DNA of 64,000 nt from Trueperella abortisuis (GCF_030811095.1 NZ_JAUSQL010000001.1:372001-436000), one strand, 5' to 3'. Shown: positions 1-8,887, counted from the first letter of the stretch. Numbers and translations are program-made. The notes: generated by a model from the sequence alone, not told the origin.

Positions 1-2
1 AA

Positions 3-3000
3 ACGCTACAGTTGCGCGCCGAGTTGGTCTCCGCGCGTCGTCAGCTGGAGACGTTTGTGGGCGACCTGCACCGCGTGGACGAGGATTGGGGTGCGTCGAT
101 CCACGGCTTGCTGGAGAAGCTGGCGGCCCTCATGGCAAGGCCGGACGCGCCCAAGACGCGCGTGCGGCTGGGGCAGACGGCCGTGGCGGCGATGAAGCGC
201 GAGGGCATCGAGGCGATCACGGCAGACCTCGATCGTGCCGCCGAACTGGGCGCGTTCGATCCTGGGATCTCGCGGTCGGCGTGGGCTCATTCGACGATCT
301 CGAACGCGGCAGACGGGCAGAGCGCCCTCGACGCCGTTCGGCGCCTAAATGACATCACGATCCCCGCGGTGATCAGCCAGTCTTCACGTTCGGCGGGCGA
401 AACGTCGATGAAGCAGTCCAAGACGCTTGCCGAGTGGTTCGAGCAGATAGACGTGCTCGACGGCATCGCCGACTCCCTCGACACTTTCCTGCCGCTCGTG
501 TTCGAGACCTCACCGATGAACTTCGTGATCGCAACGGCGCCGAAACAGTGGCGCGAAGCGCACGGGCATTCGATGAAGAGGTCCGACCGTCGGCGCTACC
601 GCAAGCAGGCGCTCGACATGGTTCGGCCCGGGGAGTCCACGGCCAACCTGCACGAGGAGCTGATCAAGGTTCAGCAGCGCCGCGAAGTGTGGCGCCGCTA
701 CAGCCCGGAGGGCGGCTGGCCTACCCTGCCCGACGGCTTGACCCAGATCCGCGCCACCCGTTCTGAAGTTCAGCGCGACCTGGAATCGTTGCAGTCCTTC
801 CTGGGCGGCGAAGCGCTACTCGACATGGATTTTGACGCTCTGCAGGCGCGGCTCGCGGCGCTCGTCGCCGACGCCGGCCACATGGCCACGTTGCCCGAGC
901 GTAACGCCACTCTAGCCTCGCTACGTGAGCGGGGGCTGGGGGAGTTCATCGAGGACATGGTCGATCGGCACGTGGATCCGAAGCGGATCCCGAGCGAGCT
1001 CGATCTGGCATACACAAGCGCCGTCTTTGATCAGATCATCCGCACGACGCCGACCGTGGCCAGCTTCGGCCCGGCCGACCTGAGCCAGCTCCTCGACCGT
1101 TTCCGCAGGCTCGACCGCGCACACACCAGTACCTTGTGGGGGCCGGTGCTACGCGCGGTGGTGAACAACGGGCGCGAGGCGATGCAGTCGCGCCGCCAGG
1201 ACACGCTACGCCTGGATGAGATCCTTGCCGAGCAGGGTTTGGCAGGCCTGCGGGATGCGATCGCGACCTACTCCCGGCTCGTGCAGAGCGCCCGGCCTGT
1301 GTGGGTGGTCCCGCCGAACGTGTTGGCCGAGTTCATCCCCCCGATGCCGTGGGCGGACCTCGTGCTTGTGGAGGCCACCGACGCGGTTGCGCCGTTGATC
1401 TCCCCGATGATGCGCGGACGTCAGGCAGTGCTGGTCGGCGATCTGCACCGGCCCGACGCCGTGGCGGTGCGGGTCTTCGGCGAGGTGCTACCCGTTGCCA
1501 CGCTTCCAACTCTGCGCGCCGAGCACGACGCGCTGTCGGCCCATGCGCTGAAGGAGATCGGCTACGAGCTTGCGACGATCCCGTCGGTGTATGCCAGCCG
1601 CGCATCGCGGCTCATCTACGTCGACGGGCGTGGCGTGCCGGGGATGTCCGGGGACGGCGCGGTGGAGTCCACGCAGGTGGAGGTCGAGGCCGTGGTAGAT
1701 GCGGTGATCGAGCACGCTGTCGCCCGCCCCACAGAGACTCTCGCCGTGGTCGCCCTGTCGGTGGCTCACGCGAACCGCATCCGCGACGCGCTGGTCGCCG
1801 CGGACTCGAGTGACGTCGATAGGCTGAAGAACTTCGTCATCACCGACATCACGCGGGCCGCCGGCCTGCGCTATGACCATGTGATCCTCTCGGTCGGATA
1901 TGGCAAGACCGTTCACGGCCGCGTGTTGCACACCTTCGGCGCGCTCGCGACCCCGGCCGGCCTTGCCGGCCTGATCGACACGATCGCCGCCGCAGGTTCG
2001 GATCTGACGATCATCTCGGCACTAGGCCCAGGCGACATCGACACGCGCCGCGTCTCGACCCCCGGCCCGAAGCTCCTTGCCCACCTCATTGAGGAGTCCG
2101 ACGGGACCGACGTGGCACCCACCTACGACGAGGCGGTCACCCCGCTACTCGCCGACGTCGTCGCGCGCCTCGGCGCTCGCGGTTGGCAGACTCGCGCGGA
2201 CTACGGTTACGTTGGGTCCCCGCGTATCCCGCTGGTGGTGGGCAAGGACGGTCGCTTCACGGTGGCTGTCGTGCTCGACGACGCGCCTTACGTTGCCGAG
2301 CGCTCCCTGCGCCGCCGGGACCGCTTCTGGATCGAGACGCTGCAGGCGCACGGCTGGTCCGTATTCCAGACGTTCTCCAGCTCGCTCTTCATTGATCCTG
2401 CCGGGCAGGCTGATGCCATCGAGGCGTTGTTGCTGACGAGCTTCGGGACGCGGGGCGAGCCCGTGCAGGTCCCGATCGTTGACGACGACGGCGCCGTGGT
2501 CCGCGATCCTGCGACCGAGGAGGGCATGGTTTCCACCGGCATCGTCAGGCAGGCCGTGACGGCTACCGCGGCCGGAGTGATGGGCACGACTGGCGTCTTG
2601 GGTGGGGTCGGTGCCCGCGCCGGGCGTGAGGTGCCGGCGCCCGTGGTGGCACGGCCGCGCGGTGCCCGCCCCGAGGTAACCCCGGGTCTGAGCCTGGCCG
2701 CCTACTCCGACGACCAACTCGACGACATGATCGCTTGGATCGCCTCTGACGGGCTGGTTCGTAGCGAGGACGACTTCGTTCGTGATCTGCGCTCCGAGCT
2801 GGGCATCAGCCGGCGCGGCGAGCAGGTGGACGTGATCCTGCGCAACGTGGCACGGCGTTCCGGACTGGTCGGCGTGGCGCTCGAGGCGCCCGCGGCCGAG
2901 CCGGAGCCGGAGCCCGTGGCAGAGCCGGAGCCGGAGCCGGAGCCCGAGCCGGAGCCGGACCCCGAGCCGGAGCCGGAGCCCGTGGCAGAGCCCGACCGGG

Positions 3001-3227
3001 AAACGCCGGCCCCCGCCGACGTCGCCTCTGTTGACGAGGTGGCAGCCGAAGAGCCGCCGACGGGTGAAGCCGCGCCCGTTGCGGAAGAGCCACCCGTTGC
3101 ACAAGAGCCGCCTGCAGCCCCCGAAGATGCCCTGTTTGCCCCGGTGGACTACGAGATCGTGGAGGAGCGGACGGACGATCTAGATCTCGGTGACGATGCC
3201 CCCTTCCTGGGCGACGATCATGAGTGA
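3..3227 (+). CDS. Large superfamily 1 helicase-like protein, C-terminal part (5' end outside window)
   Basis: The frame is open to the left edge, so the visible ~1,070 residues are the C-terminal part of a larger protein. The arrangement resembles the big actinobacterial SF1 helicase-like proteins that carry DUF4011/DUF3320-type and restriction-endonuclease-like (MTES_1575) regions. A Walker B-like strand near visible residue 449 reads DLVLVEATDA where active relatives have D-x-V-x-F-D-E-A-S-Q. The following motif reads VGDLHRP instead of GDPKQLPP, so ATPase motifs look degenerate. A later region (VGSPRIPLVV, then DRFWIETLQAHGW) is like the nuclease-fold domain. Near residue 962 there is a ~35-residue Glu-Pro repeat, then an acidic tail. 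The family call is from motif spacing only. The stop overlaps the start of the next gene. Confidence 0.6.
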   Translation, partial: TLQLRAELVSARRQLETFVGDLHRVDEDWGASIHGLLEKLAALMARPDAPKTRVRLGQTAVAAMKREGIEAITADLDRAAELGAFDPGISRSAWAHSTISNAADGQSALDAVRRLNDITIPAVISQSSRSAGETSMKQSKTLAEWFEQIDVLDGIADSLDTFLPLVFETSPMNFVIATAPKQWREAHGHSMKRSDRRRYRKQALDMVRPGESTANLHEELIKVQQRREVWRRYSPEGGWPTLPDGLTQIRATRSEVQRDLESLQSFLGGEALLDMDFDALQARLAALVADAGHMATLPERNATLASLRERGLGEFIEDMVDRHVDPKRIPSELDLAYTSAVFDQIIRTTPTVASFGPADLSQLLDRFRRLDRAHTSTLWGPVLRAVVNNGREAMQSRRQDTLRLDEILAEQGLAGLRDAIATYSRLVQSARPVWVVPPNVLAEFIPPMPWADLVLVEATDAVAPLISPMMRGRQAVLVGDLHRPDAVAVRVFGEVLPVATLPTLRAEHDALSAHALKEIGYELATIPSVYASRASRLIYVDGRGVPGMSGDGAVESTQVEVEAVVDAVIEHAVARPTETLAVVALSVAHANRIRDALVAADSSDVDRLKNFVITDITRAAGLRYDHVILSVGYGKTVHGRVLHTFGALATPAGLAGLIDTIAAAGSDLTIISALGPGDIDTRRVSTPGPKLLAHLIEESDGTDVAPTYDEAVTPLLADVVARLGARGWQTRADYGYVGSPRIPLVVGKDGRFTVAVVLDDAPYVAERSLRRRDRFWIETLQAHGWSVFQTFSSSLFIDPAGQADAIEALLLTSFGTRGEPVQVPIVDDDGAVVRDPATEEGMVSTGIVRQAVTATAAGVMGTTGVLGGVGARAGREVPAPVVARPRGARPEVTPGLSLAAYSDDQLDDMIAWIASDGLVRSEDDFVRDLRSELGISRRGEQVDVILRNVARRSGLVGVALEAPAAEPEPEPVAEPEPEPEPEPEPDPEPEPEPVAEPDRETPAPADVASVDEVAAEEPPTGEAAPVAEEPPVAQEPPAAPEDALFAPVDYEIVEERTDDLDLGDDAPFLGDDHE

Positions 3228-3570
3228 GGGTGGCGACCCGGCGAGCCAGGTTGGCAAGCCGGTGCGACGGCGCGGTTCGCGCCGCGTCGTCATGGTCTCG
3301 GAGGTGGATGCCAAGCGGATCGCGGCAGGCGAATTCGCCTCGGCCGAAGAGGCCCTGCACGCCACCGACGCCCGACAGCCCGGCGCGTCTTGCTCGCGGC
3401 CGGCCAAAACCGTGGCGGCTGAGGGAGGCGAACAGTGCGAGCGCAAGACCGGTGAGCGCGCTCCACGCCAGCCCAAGCCTGACCAGCAACGCCGGCAGGC
3501 CACGCCCCGGCTCAGTCTTCATGACCAGGAGATTCTCAACGAGGTGCCCCCACATTTTGGCAAGCTCTAA
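3220..3570 (+). CDS. Small hypothetical protein coupled to the helicase-like gene
   Basis: A 116-residue protein starting MSEGGDPASQVGK. ATG 3220 overlaps the last codons of the upstream gene by 8 bp, suggesting translational coupling. A longer reading from 3190 lies wholly inside the upstream gene and is less likely. It is basic and low in hydrophobic segments, with a short ordered-looking stretch (VVMVSEVDAKRIAAGEF). I do not recognise a family. Its stop overlaps the stop of the convergent SAF-domain gene. Confidence 0.5.
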   Translation: MSEGGDPASQVGKPVRRRGSRRVVMVSEVDAKRIAAGEFASAEEALHATDARQPGASCSRPAKTVAAEGGEQCERKTGERAPRQPKPDQQRRQATPRLSLHDQEILNEVPPHFGKL

Positions 3571-4223
3571 TCGCTGATGGGCCCAGAGAGCACGGCGTGC
3601 AGGGGAGCGCGGGTGGACGCGCCGATGACCTTGTCGATGTCTCGCTCGGGCACGGCTAGGTAGAACACGCGTGTGTCCTCGGTACTACCCAAGAACGTGC
3701 TGGTGCCCTTTTCCTGAGCGATGCCGGCAACGAGGACATCCCGGGCGACCAAGGTGGCGGCGCCGTCTGTGAACTCGTCGGGCGGGCTGTAAAGATTGAC
3801 GGTCACGCCGGGTTGGACGATGCCGAGGCCCCCGGCGTCGGCGACGGGGAGCGCCGCGATTACGGTTCCCTTAGGTGCGCGGCTGAGGAACTCGGAGGAG
3901 AGCAGGTTCGAGGTCAGGACGGGGGCGCCCTCGGCGACGGGTGTGACCACGAATTCGCCTATCACAAGCTCCGCCTCCCGCGCGACGTCGGGGAGGTCCT
4001 CGGCGAGCATGATAACCTGCACGTCGCCGTCCTGGACCCGTTCGCCCCCGGAAAGGGGCCGCGCCGCGACGACCGTGGAAAATGATGCCTCCTGCTTCTC
4101 CGGCACGAGTGCCTGGATTGCGAGCACCGCGAATAGTGCCACGCCGACCCACCTCCAGCGCCACATGAGGGCCCGGATGGGGGAGGTGCGGGACGATGAG
4201 GGTGCGCGCGTTATCTTTGCCAT
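3567..4223 (-). CDS. SAF-domain membrane-anchored protein (CpaB/RcpC-like)
   Basis: About 218 residues. A basic N-terminus is followed by one membrane segment (VGVALFAVLAIQALV, near residues 30-44) and then an extracytoplasmic SAF-type fold: ARPLSGGERVQDGDVQ, then GEFVVTPVAEGAPVLTSNLL. This matches Flp-pilus CpaB/RcpC and the stand-alone SAF proteins found near the 5-formyl-THF cyclo-ligase in many actinobacteria. I chose ATG 4223 (MAKITRAP); an upstream in-frame start at 4274 would add a poor 17-residue leader. No pilus genes are visible nearby, so a pilus role is not supported by context. Confidence 0.7.
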   Translation of the reverse strand: MAKITRAPSSSRTSPIRALMWRWRWVGVALFAVLAIQALVPEKQEASFSTVVAARPLSGGERVQDGDVQVIMLAEDLPDVAREAELVIGEFVVTPVAEGAPVLTSNLLSSEFLSRAPKGTVIAALPVADAGGLGIVQPGVTVNLYSPPDEFTDGAATLVARDVLVAGIAQEKGTSTFLGSTEDTRVFYLAVPERDIDKVIGASTRAPLHAVLSGPISD

Positions 4224-4292
4224 GCACCGATTGTGCCAAGCCGCCCCGCGCGAACCGCCCGCGTCATCGGGCAAATGTGGATGACGGCGTCG

Positions 4293-4940
4293 TTAGCGAA
4301 TCAGTGGAAAAGTCTTTCCGGCGGCGTCGGTGGCAAGAACCTCGGTGGGAAAAATGACGTACGGGACGCGCACGTCCATATCATCTTGGGGAATCGGCAC
4401 GTCCAGGAACTCCTCAGGGAAGATCATCGCGCCCACCGCAGCCTGCTGGTTCGTCTGCTTGAGGGCCCGGTCGTACCAGCCGCCGCCCTGCCCGAGTCGC
4501 TCGCCGCTACGCGAAATCGCCAGTGCCGGAATGATCATCGCATCCACAGCCGACAGGATCGAGTTGTCGAAGGCTTCACCCGCGGGCTCCGGCGGGCGTC
4601 CCGGCGCCATGTTCACCAGCTCCGTGCCCGGTTCGAAGTATCCCCAGGCGCGCGAAAGCCCGGGGCCGAGCTTCGGCAGGAGGATGCGCTTGCCGGCGTC
4701 GTGAAGTGCGCAAAGGATGCGTTCGGTGGAGGGTTCGTTCTTCGTCGACACGTAGCACGCCACCAGCTCGCGCTCTCCCACGAAATCCAAAACGGTGGGT
4801 ACCCAGACTTCCGCGAGCTCGGCCAGCTTGCGTTTGGGGCGCTGCGTGCGGTGCTCGCGGACCGCGGCACGCAGAACCTGCTTGGCTTCCTCGACATCCA
4901 CGTCGGACAGGTCGGGAATGCTCAACGGCGAGATTGACAT
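4293..4940 (-). CDS. 5-formyltetrahydrofolate cyclo-ligase
   Basis: A 215-residue protein that converts 5-formyl-THF to 5,10-methenyl-THF using ATP. The family signature is clear: a basic N-terminal helix with RPKRK, STKNEPSTERIL for the substrate side, and the C-terminal nucleotide loop GERLGQGGGWYDRAL. Length is normal for the family. It is transcribed away from the MoeA-like gene from a shared ~80-bp intergenic region. The order cyclo-ligase, moeA-like, membrane protein is a common actinobacterial arrangement. Confidence 0.92.
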   Translation of the reverse strand: MSISPLSIPDLSDVDVEEAKQVLRAAVREHRTQRPKRKLAELAEVWVPTVLDFVGERELVACYVSTKNEPSTERILCALHDAGKRILLPKLGPGLSRAWGYFEPGTELVNMAPGRPPEPAGEAFDNSILSAVDAMIIPALAISRSGERLGQGGGWYDRALKQTNQQAAVGAMIFPEEFLDVPIPQDDMDVRVPYVIFPTEVLATDAAGKTFPLIR

Positions 4941-5022
4941 ACCTATATTCTTCCACGAAAGGAAGATGTGCCCGGCGAGGCTACGCTCTTGGGTAAACTG
5001 GTCTCAATCTAGAGGAGGCCCG

Positions 5023-6237
5023 ATGAAGTCTGTTGCCGACCACCTTGCAGAATGCCTCGCGGTGGCCCAGCCGTTACCGCCCTTCGCCGTCGCGCTTGGC
5101 GACGCCGTGGGTTGCGTTCTTGCCGAGGACGTGCGTTCGCTTGTGGACGTTCCGCAGGCGGACCTCGCCGCGCGGGATGGGTACGCGGTGCGGGTCGCCG
5201 ACGTCGACGGTGCCAGCCGCGACGATCCCGTCACCTTGCCGATGCTGGAGGAGGTTCGCGCCGATACCGTGGATCCTACGGCGATGGTGGAGCGTACGGC
5301 GGTGCGGATCTCGTCGGGAGCGGTGCTACCCGCAGGCGCGGACGCGGTGATCCCGATCGAGGACACCGACCAGGGCCGGGCCGAGGTGCGCTTCTTCGCC
5401 GGCACACGGACCGGGGAGAATATCCGCCGCCAATCCGAGGATTTCTCTGCCGGCGACGTGCTCCTGCGGGCGGGCGTGCGTATCGGGGCGCGCCAGATCG
5501 CGGTGCTCGCCTCGGCGGGGCACTCGACTGTCATGGTTCACCCCGCACCGCGCGTGGTCGTCATGGCGATCGGCGATGAACTACAAGAACCCGGCATGCC
5601 CGCGCGCCGGGGCAAAATCTACGACGCGAACTCCCACGCCCTTTCGAGCGCGATTCGCGACGCCGGGGCGGAGGTCTTCCGGGTCGGTGGCGTGACGGAC
5701 GACAAGCGGGAGTTGCGTGAACTCCTCGAGGACCAACTGGTCCGCGCCGACATCATCATCACCACCGGTGGCCTGTCCTACGGCGGCGGCGACACGCTGA
5801 AGGAGGTGCTCTCCCCGCTGGGGACGGTTCGCTTCGACAACGTGGCGATGGCCCCCGGGCGCCAGCTCGGTGTGGGGCGCTTGGAAGAGGAGACCACGGT
5901 GTTTTGCCTGCCCGGTTCGCCGGTGGCGGCGATGACGGCCTTCGAGGTCTTCATCCGCCCGGCGCTTCGCCACATGGCCGGTTACACGTCGATTCAGCGG
6001 CGCTCGATCCGCGCCGTCGTGGAGAAGGGCTGGGAGTCGCCGCAGGGGCTGCGGGAGTTTGTCCGGGCGCGCGTCGTCGGCAATCCACACGACGGTTATC
6101 GAGTTGAGCCGCTGGGCGACCCGGGTCGCCCACTGTTGACCGCGCTGGCGACCGCGAATTGTCTGGCGGTTGTGCCGGAGGAGCAACGCGCGGTGCAGGT
6201 GGGCGACACGCTCGAATGCGTCGTGTGGGAGCGTTAG
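5023..6237 (+). CDS. MoeA/gephyrin-like protein (molybdopterin molybdotransferase or Glp division protein)
   Basis: A 404-residue protein with MoeA domains in order: the linker N-terminus with DLAARDGYAVR, the Mog-like domain with GDEL at residues 184-187, and a C-terminal beta-barrel. ATG 5023 has a strong AGAGGAGG just upstream; the longer open frame from 4795 lacks a good start. Catalytic-loop sequences differ from classical MoeA: GGLSYGGGD near residue 249 instead of GGVSxGxxD, and PGSP near 297 instead of PGNP. No other molybdenum-cofactor gene is in the window. Corynebacterial Glp is a MoeA paralogue that works with the membrane receptor GlpR in cell division, and the next gene here is a SepX/GlpR-like membrane protein. 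I favour Glp but cannot exclude MoeA. Confidence 0.8.
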   Translation: MKSVADHLAECLAVAQPLPPFAVALGDAVGCVLAEDVRSLVDVPQADLAARDGYAVRVADVDGASRDDPVTLPMLEEVRADTVDPTAMVERTAVRISSGAVLPAGADAVIPIEDTDQGRAEVRFFAGTRTGENIRRQSEDFSAGDVLLRAGVRIGARQIAVLASAGHSTVMVHPAPRVVVMAIGDELQEPGMPARRGKIYDANSHALSSAIRDAGAEVFRVGGVTDDKRELRELLEDQLVRADIIITTGGLSYGGGDTLKEVLSPLGTVRFDNVAMAPGRQLGVGRLEEETTVFCLPGSPVAAMTAFEVFIRPALRHMAGYTSIQRRSIRAVVEKGWESPQGLREFVRARVVGNPHDGYRVEPLGDPGRPLLTALATANCLAVVPEEQRAVQVGDTLECVVWER

Positions 6238-6303
6238 TCGTAGCGTCGGACGCGCCACGAGCGGCGTGATAAAAGTGGCTGGTGTGGCTGCAGTGAAGGA
6301 TGT

Positions 6304-6333
6304 CTGGAATAGCGTGAATCCGCGCTATTCCAG
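6304..6333. promoter_or_regulatory. 11-bp inverted repeat between moeA-like and sepX-like genes
   Basis: CTGGAATAGCG and CGCTATTCCAG form a perfect stem around an 8-nt loop in the 160-bp gap. There is no T-run after it, so it may be a weak terminator or an operator rather than a standard intrinsic terminator. Confidence 0.4.
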
Positions 6334-6398
6334 GGGTAGGAGCAACACGCCAGTGCCGGTTCGCCGCGCCCTTCCCTCATTCGTCATAGCGTGGGAAT

Positions 6399-7457
6399 AT
6401 GGGTATCGAAGGGGCGGTTCTCGCCGTTGGAACGCTGTTCCTTTTGGTGTATGTCGTCCCTCAGATTACCCGCAGGAGAGCCGTTTTCGCGGACGCACCA
6501 ATCGAGGAACGATACTCAGCTAACCTGAGGCTCATCACCGAGAGGACTCTCACGCAGGAAAGTGGCGATCACGGAAAGATCTTTACGACGGAGCGAACAA
6601 TGAGCACACCGACCCGACCGAGCGGCACCCGCGGTCCCGACGCGGCCAAGATGCGTGCGATCGCCCGCGACCGTTCGCGTGCTCGCGCCCGAATTGCCCG
6701 CCGTGGCGCCTACCAGCAGCGCGCACTCGTGGGTGGTGCCGTCCTCGCAACCGTGGCCCTGGGCTTGTGGATTGCGGCCGGCATGACCTCCCTCGCCCCC
6801 GGCTACGCCATCGCGGCGACGGCGGTAGGCGGGCTCTACCTCCTCGGCGTCGGATACATGGTCTCCACGTGGTCCGTCCTCAACGCGGGCGACGAGGAAC
6901 GCATCACCAAAGCGAACAAGGTGCTCCGGCGGTCGATCCGCACGACGTCGAAATCGCAGCGCGAGACCACGCTGACCGGCGCGGATACGGCGGCCGAAGC
7001 GCCGGCGAAGGTTGAGGCGGAGGTGGGCAGCGCCGCACCCAAGGCTGAAGTTGAGGAAGAAGCGGTGAGCGCTGTCGCGATTGAGGCGGCGACAGAGCCG
7101 ACCGCGCGCCCCGGTGAGGCGGTCAAGCCTGCCCGGAAGCCGGCCCGCCTGACGCGGGCTACACACCCGCGTGCCGACGTCGTGAAGAATACCGAGCCCC
7201 TTGAGGAGCGCCCGGCGGCCGACGTCCCGTCGTACACGCTCAAGGCCATGCGCCGCACGGTCAAGCCGTACGAGGCGCCCGAGGCGCCTACGGCCGACGT
7301 GCCCTTCCGCCCCACGCGGATCGGCGAACGGATCGGGGATGCCCCTCTCGAGGAGGCGAACCCGGCTCGTGCCGTCACCGGTCAGGAGGAGCTCCGCTCC
7401 GACGTGCTCGGTGGCGGATCGACGCTTGATGCGTTGCTTGACCGCCGTCGCGCATGA
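6399..7457 (+). CDS. SepX/GlpR-like divisome membrane protein
   Basis: About 352 residues. The N-terminus is a single membrane segment followed by a basic stop (VLAVGTLFLLVYVVPQITRRR) and then ADAPIEERYSANLRLI, the pattern of Streptomyces SepX and corynebacterial GlpR. Two more hydrophobic stretches lie near residues 109-130 and 135-155. A long, Ala/Glu/Pro-rich, probably disordered cytoplasmic tail ends with short conserved-looking blocks (DVPSYTLKAMRRTVKPY, GERIGDAPLEEANPARA). It sits directly downstream of the MoeA-like gene, the arrangement of glp-glpR. Start ATG 6399 is the only one that keeps the first membrane helix; its ribosome site is weak. Confidence 0.7.
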   Translation: MGIEGAVLAVGTLFLLVYVVPQITRRRAVFADAPIEERYSANLRLITERTLTQESGDHGKIFTTERTMSTPTRPSGTRGPDAAKMRAIARDRSRARARIARRGAYQQRALVGGAVLATVALGLWIAAGMTSLAPGYAIAATAVGGLYLLGVGYMVSTWSVLNAGDEERITKANKVLRRSIRTTSKSQRETTLTGADTAAEAPAKVEAEVGSAAPKAEVEEEAVSAVAIEAATEPTARPGEAVKPARKPARLTRATHPRADVVKNTEPLEERPAADVPSYTLKAMRRTVKPYEAPEAPTADVPFRPTRIGERIGDAPLEEANPARAVTGQEELRSDVLGGGSTLDALLDRRRA

Positions 7458-7464
7458 CACGCGC

Positions 7465-8097
7465 ATGAGCGCCGTCGCCTTTATCCACGGACACGCACAC
7501 ACCCCCGAGGTGTGGCGGGCCGTCGCTGACCACCTGCCTCCCGCCTGGGCAGTCGTGGCGCCGGACCTGTTCAGCGTCGCCCGCGTCGGGTTCGACGCGG
7601 GCGCCCACCGCCACGCCATGGCCGCCCAGATCAACCGCGACCTGGCGCTGATGGGGCTTGAGGAGCCCGTGCTCGTGGTCTCTGAAGGGCTGGGCGCGAT
7701 CCCCGCCATCCACTACGCCCTCGAGCATCCGGGCCGGGTGGCCGGACTCTTCGTCTCCGGGCCGCGGCTGTCCCTGAAGCGTGGGGACTCAATGCGGCTC
7801 CAGGTCAGCGCGGCCCTGCGGCGGAAGAGTCCCACGTCCGCCACCTCCGAGCAGGTGGGGACGTACTTGGCGGGGCTTGTCGGGCTGGACGAGCACGATG
7901 CGGCGACGCAGATGGACGTGCCGCGCGTCGCCATCGCGGGGGAGAAGGACAGTGCCGGGACGCGCGAGGCCGCGGCGCTCAAGGGTGCCGGCTGGGAACA
8001 CGACGTCGTCCTGCAGGCCTCCGAGGACTGGTACGCCTACGCTCCCGGCGCCTTCGCCGCCCGGGTTGCCGAGTTTGCCGCCACGCACGGTCTTTAG
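7465..8097 (+). CDS. Small alpha/beta hydrolase-fold protein
   Basis: A 210-residue protein starting MSAVAFIHGHAHTPEVW. The HGH near residue 9 would be the oxyanion segment. The nucleophile-elbow position reads VVSEGLGAIPAI rather than a clean G-x-S-x-G, so catalytic competence is uncertain. Start ATG 7465 lies 7 bp after the sepX-like stop, implying co-transcription. The substrate cannot be inferred. Confidence 0.65.
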   Translation: MSAVAFIHGHAHTPEVWRAVADHLPPAWAVVAPDLFSVARVGFDAGAHRHAMAAQINRDLALMGLEEPVLVVSEGLGAIPAIHYALEHPGRVAGLFVSGPRLSLKRGDSMRLQVSAALRRKSPTSATSEQVGTYLAGLVGLDEHDAATQMDVPRVAIAGEKDSAGTREAAALKGAGWEHDVVLQASEDWYAYAPGAFAARVAEFAATHGL

Positions 8098-8160
8098 TGA
8101 GCTACTTTACGGTTATGGGCGGGCGAACCGGGCTCAAGTAGTGCTAATATCATCTGGTCA

Positions 8161-8236
8161 GGGGCTATGGCGCAGTTGGTAGCGCGCTTCGTTCGCAATG
8201 AAGAGGTCAGGGGTTCGAATCCCCTTAGCTCCACCA
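8161..8236 (+). tRNA. tRNA-Ala (anticodon CGC)
   Basis: A full cloverleaf is visible: acceptor GGGGCTA with TAGCTCC, D arm GCGC/GCGC, anticodon stem CTTCG/TGAAG around loop TTCGCAA (anticodon CGC, reading GCG Ala), T arm AGGGG-TTCGAAT-CCCCT, discriminator A and an encoded CCA at 8234-8236. A TAATAT -10 element at 8145-8150 is correctly placed for a start a few bases before the mature end. The accessory toxin-antitoxin patch begins just downstream. Confidence 0.97.
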
Positions 8237-8305
8237 TTTGTACTCGACTTTTGATACGAAGTGAGTGTTCTTCTGCTTTGACCTTCGTGAGGTGCTTCTC
8301 ACGAG

Positions 8306-8322
8306 CGTAATTGTGTATTACG
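8306..8322. promoter_or_regulatory. Palindromic operator candidate of the first toxin-antitoxin pair
   Basis: CGTAAT-N5-ATTACG is a perfect 17-bp palindrome ending 8 bp before the antitoxin ATG. Ribbon-helix-helix antitoxins usually bind such palindromes to repress their own operon. A second shorter inverted repeat, CGTGAG-N6-CTCACG, lies at 8286-8303. Confidence 0.55.
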
Positions 8323-8330
8323 ATTTACCC

Positions 8331-8579
8331 ATGGGTGAAAAGATCGACGGTAAAGCGGTTACTGAGGAGCAGATTTCTCAGTGGGTTCGTGAGGCTGAAG
8401 ATGGTTACGACGTCGCACAGCTGAAGAAGCGCGGACGCGGGCGTCCTGGTCGAGGTGCACAGCCGAGCCAGGTTGTGGCGGTTCGCTTCACGCCTGAAGA
8501 GATTGCTGAGTTGGATCGGCGGGCGCAGTTGCGGCAGATGTCGCGGTCGGAGCTGATTCGAGAAGCGGCCTTGTTGTGA
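8331..8579 (+). CDS. Ribbon-helix-helix (CopG-type) antitoxin
   Basis: An 82-residue protein. The C-terminal half has the RHH pattern: QVVAVRFTPEEIAELDRRAQ, then QMSRSELIREAALL, with the strand that would pair in the dimer followed by two helices. The basic segment LKKRGRGRPGRG precedes it. I took ATG 8331 rather than an upstream start at 8265 because the palindromic operator lies between them. Its stop overlaps the toxin GTG as GTGA, the coupled arrangement of a toxin-antitoxin operon. Confidence 0.75.
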   Translation: MGEKIDGKAVTEEQISQWVREAEDGYDVAQLKKRGRGRPGRGAQPSQVVAVRFTPEEIAELDRRAQLRQMSRSELIREAALL

Positions 8580-8887
8580 GTGTGAAGCTCCATGCTTCCG
8601 CACGCAAGCATCAGGTCAATCAGGGTCTGACAGACGACGGGATTATTCTCGCTGCTGAGTTCCCATTATGGGTAGAGCCTCTCGATGACGAGGATCCACA
8701 GCGCGAACTCAGGCTCGGCTTTGATGATGCTGGCAGGTTGTTGGAACCCGACTCCGCAACTTATGTCCAATCAGCTGTCATAGATCTTGTCGCGTCTGCC
8801 GATCGAAAAGATCTCGACGGTAATGACGTCGTCGTGGATAAGCGCAAGGATTCGGTAGGAGCCGACGCGGTAACGCCATTCACCTGA
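8576..8887 (+). pseudogene. Truncated toxin partner of the RHH antitoxin
   Basis: GTG 8576 overlaps the antitoxin stop. Residues 1-58 (VKLHASARKHQVNQGLT, EPLDDEDPQRELRLGF, AGRLLE) resemble the small toxins paired with such antitoxins, which continue with a beta-rich C-terminus after RLLEVV. Here the similarity stops after LLE near position 8745. The remaining ~48 codons are mostly antisense to the convergent relE-like gene (from 8771), so that tail is not a real toxin domain. The toxin is probably inactive while the antitoxin survives. Confidence 0.6.

Noticed and set aside
2145..3104. Long antisense open frame opposite the helicase-like gene
   Set aside because: Low-complexity Arg/Leu/Gly composition mirrors the Glu-Pro repeats on the other strand; a high-GC shadow.
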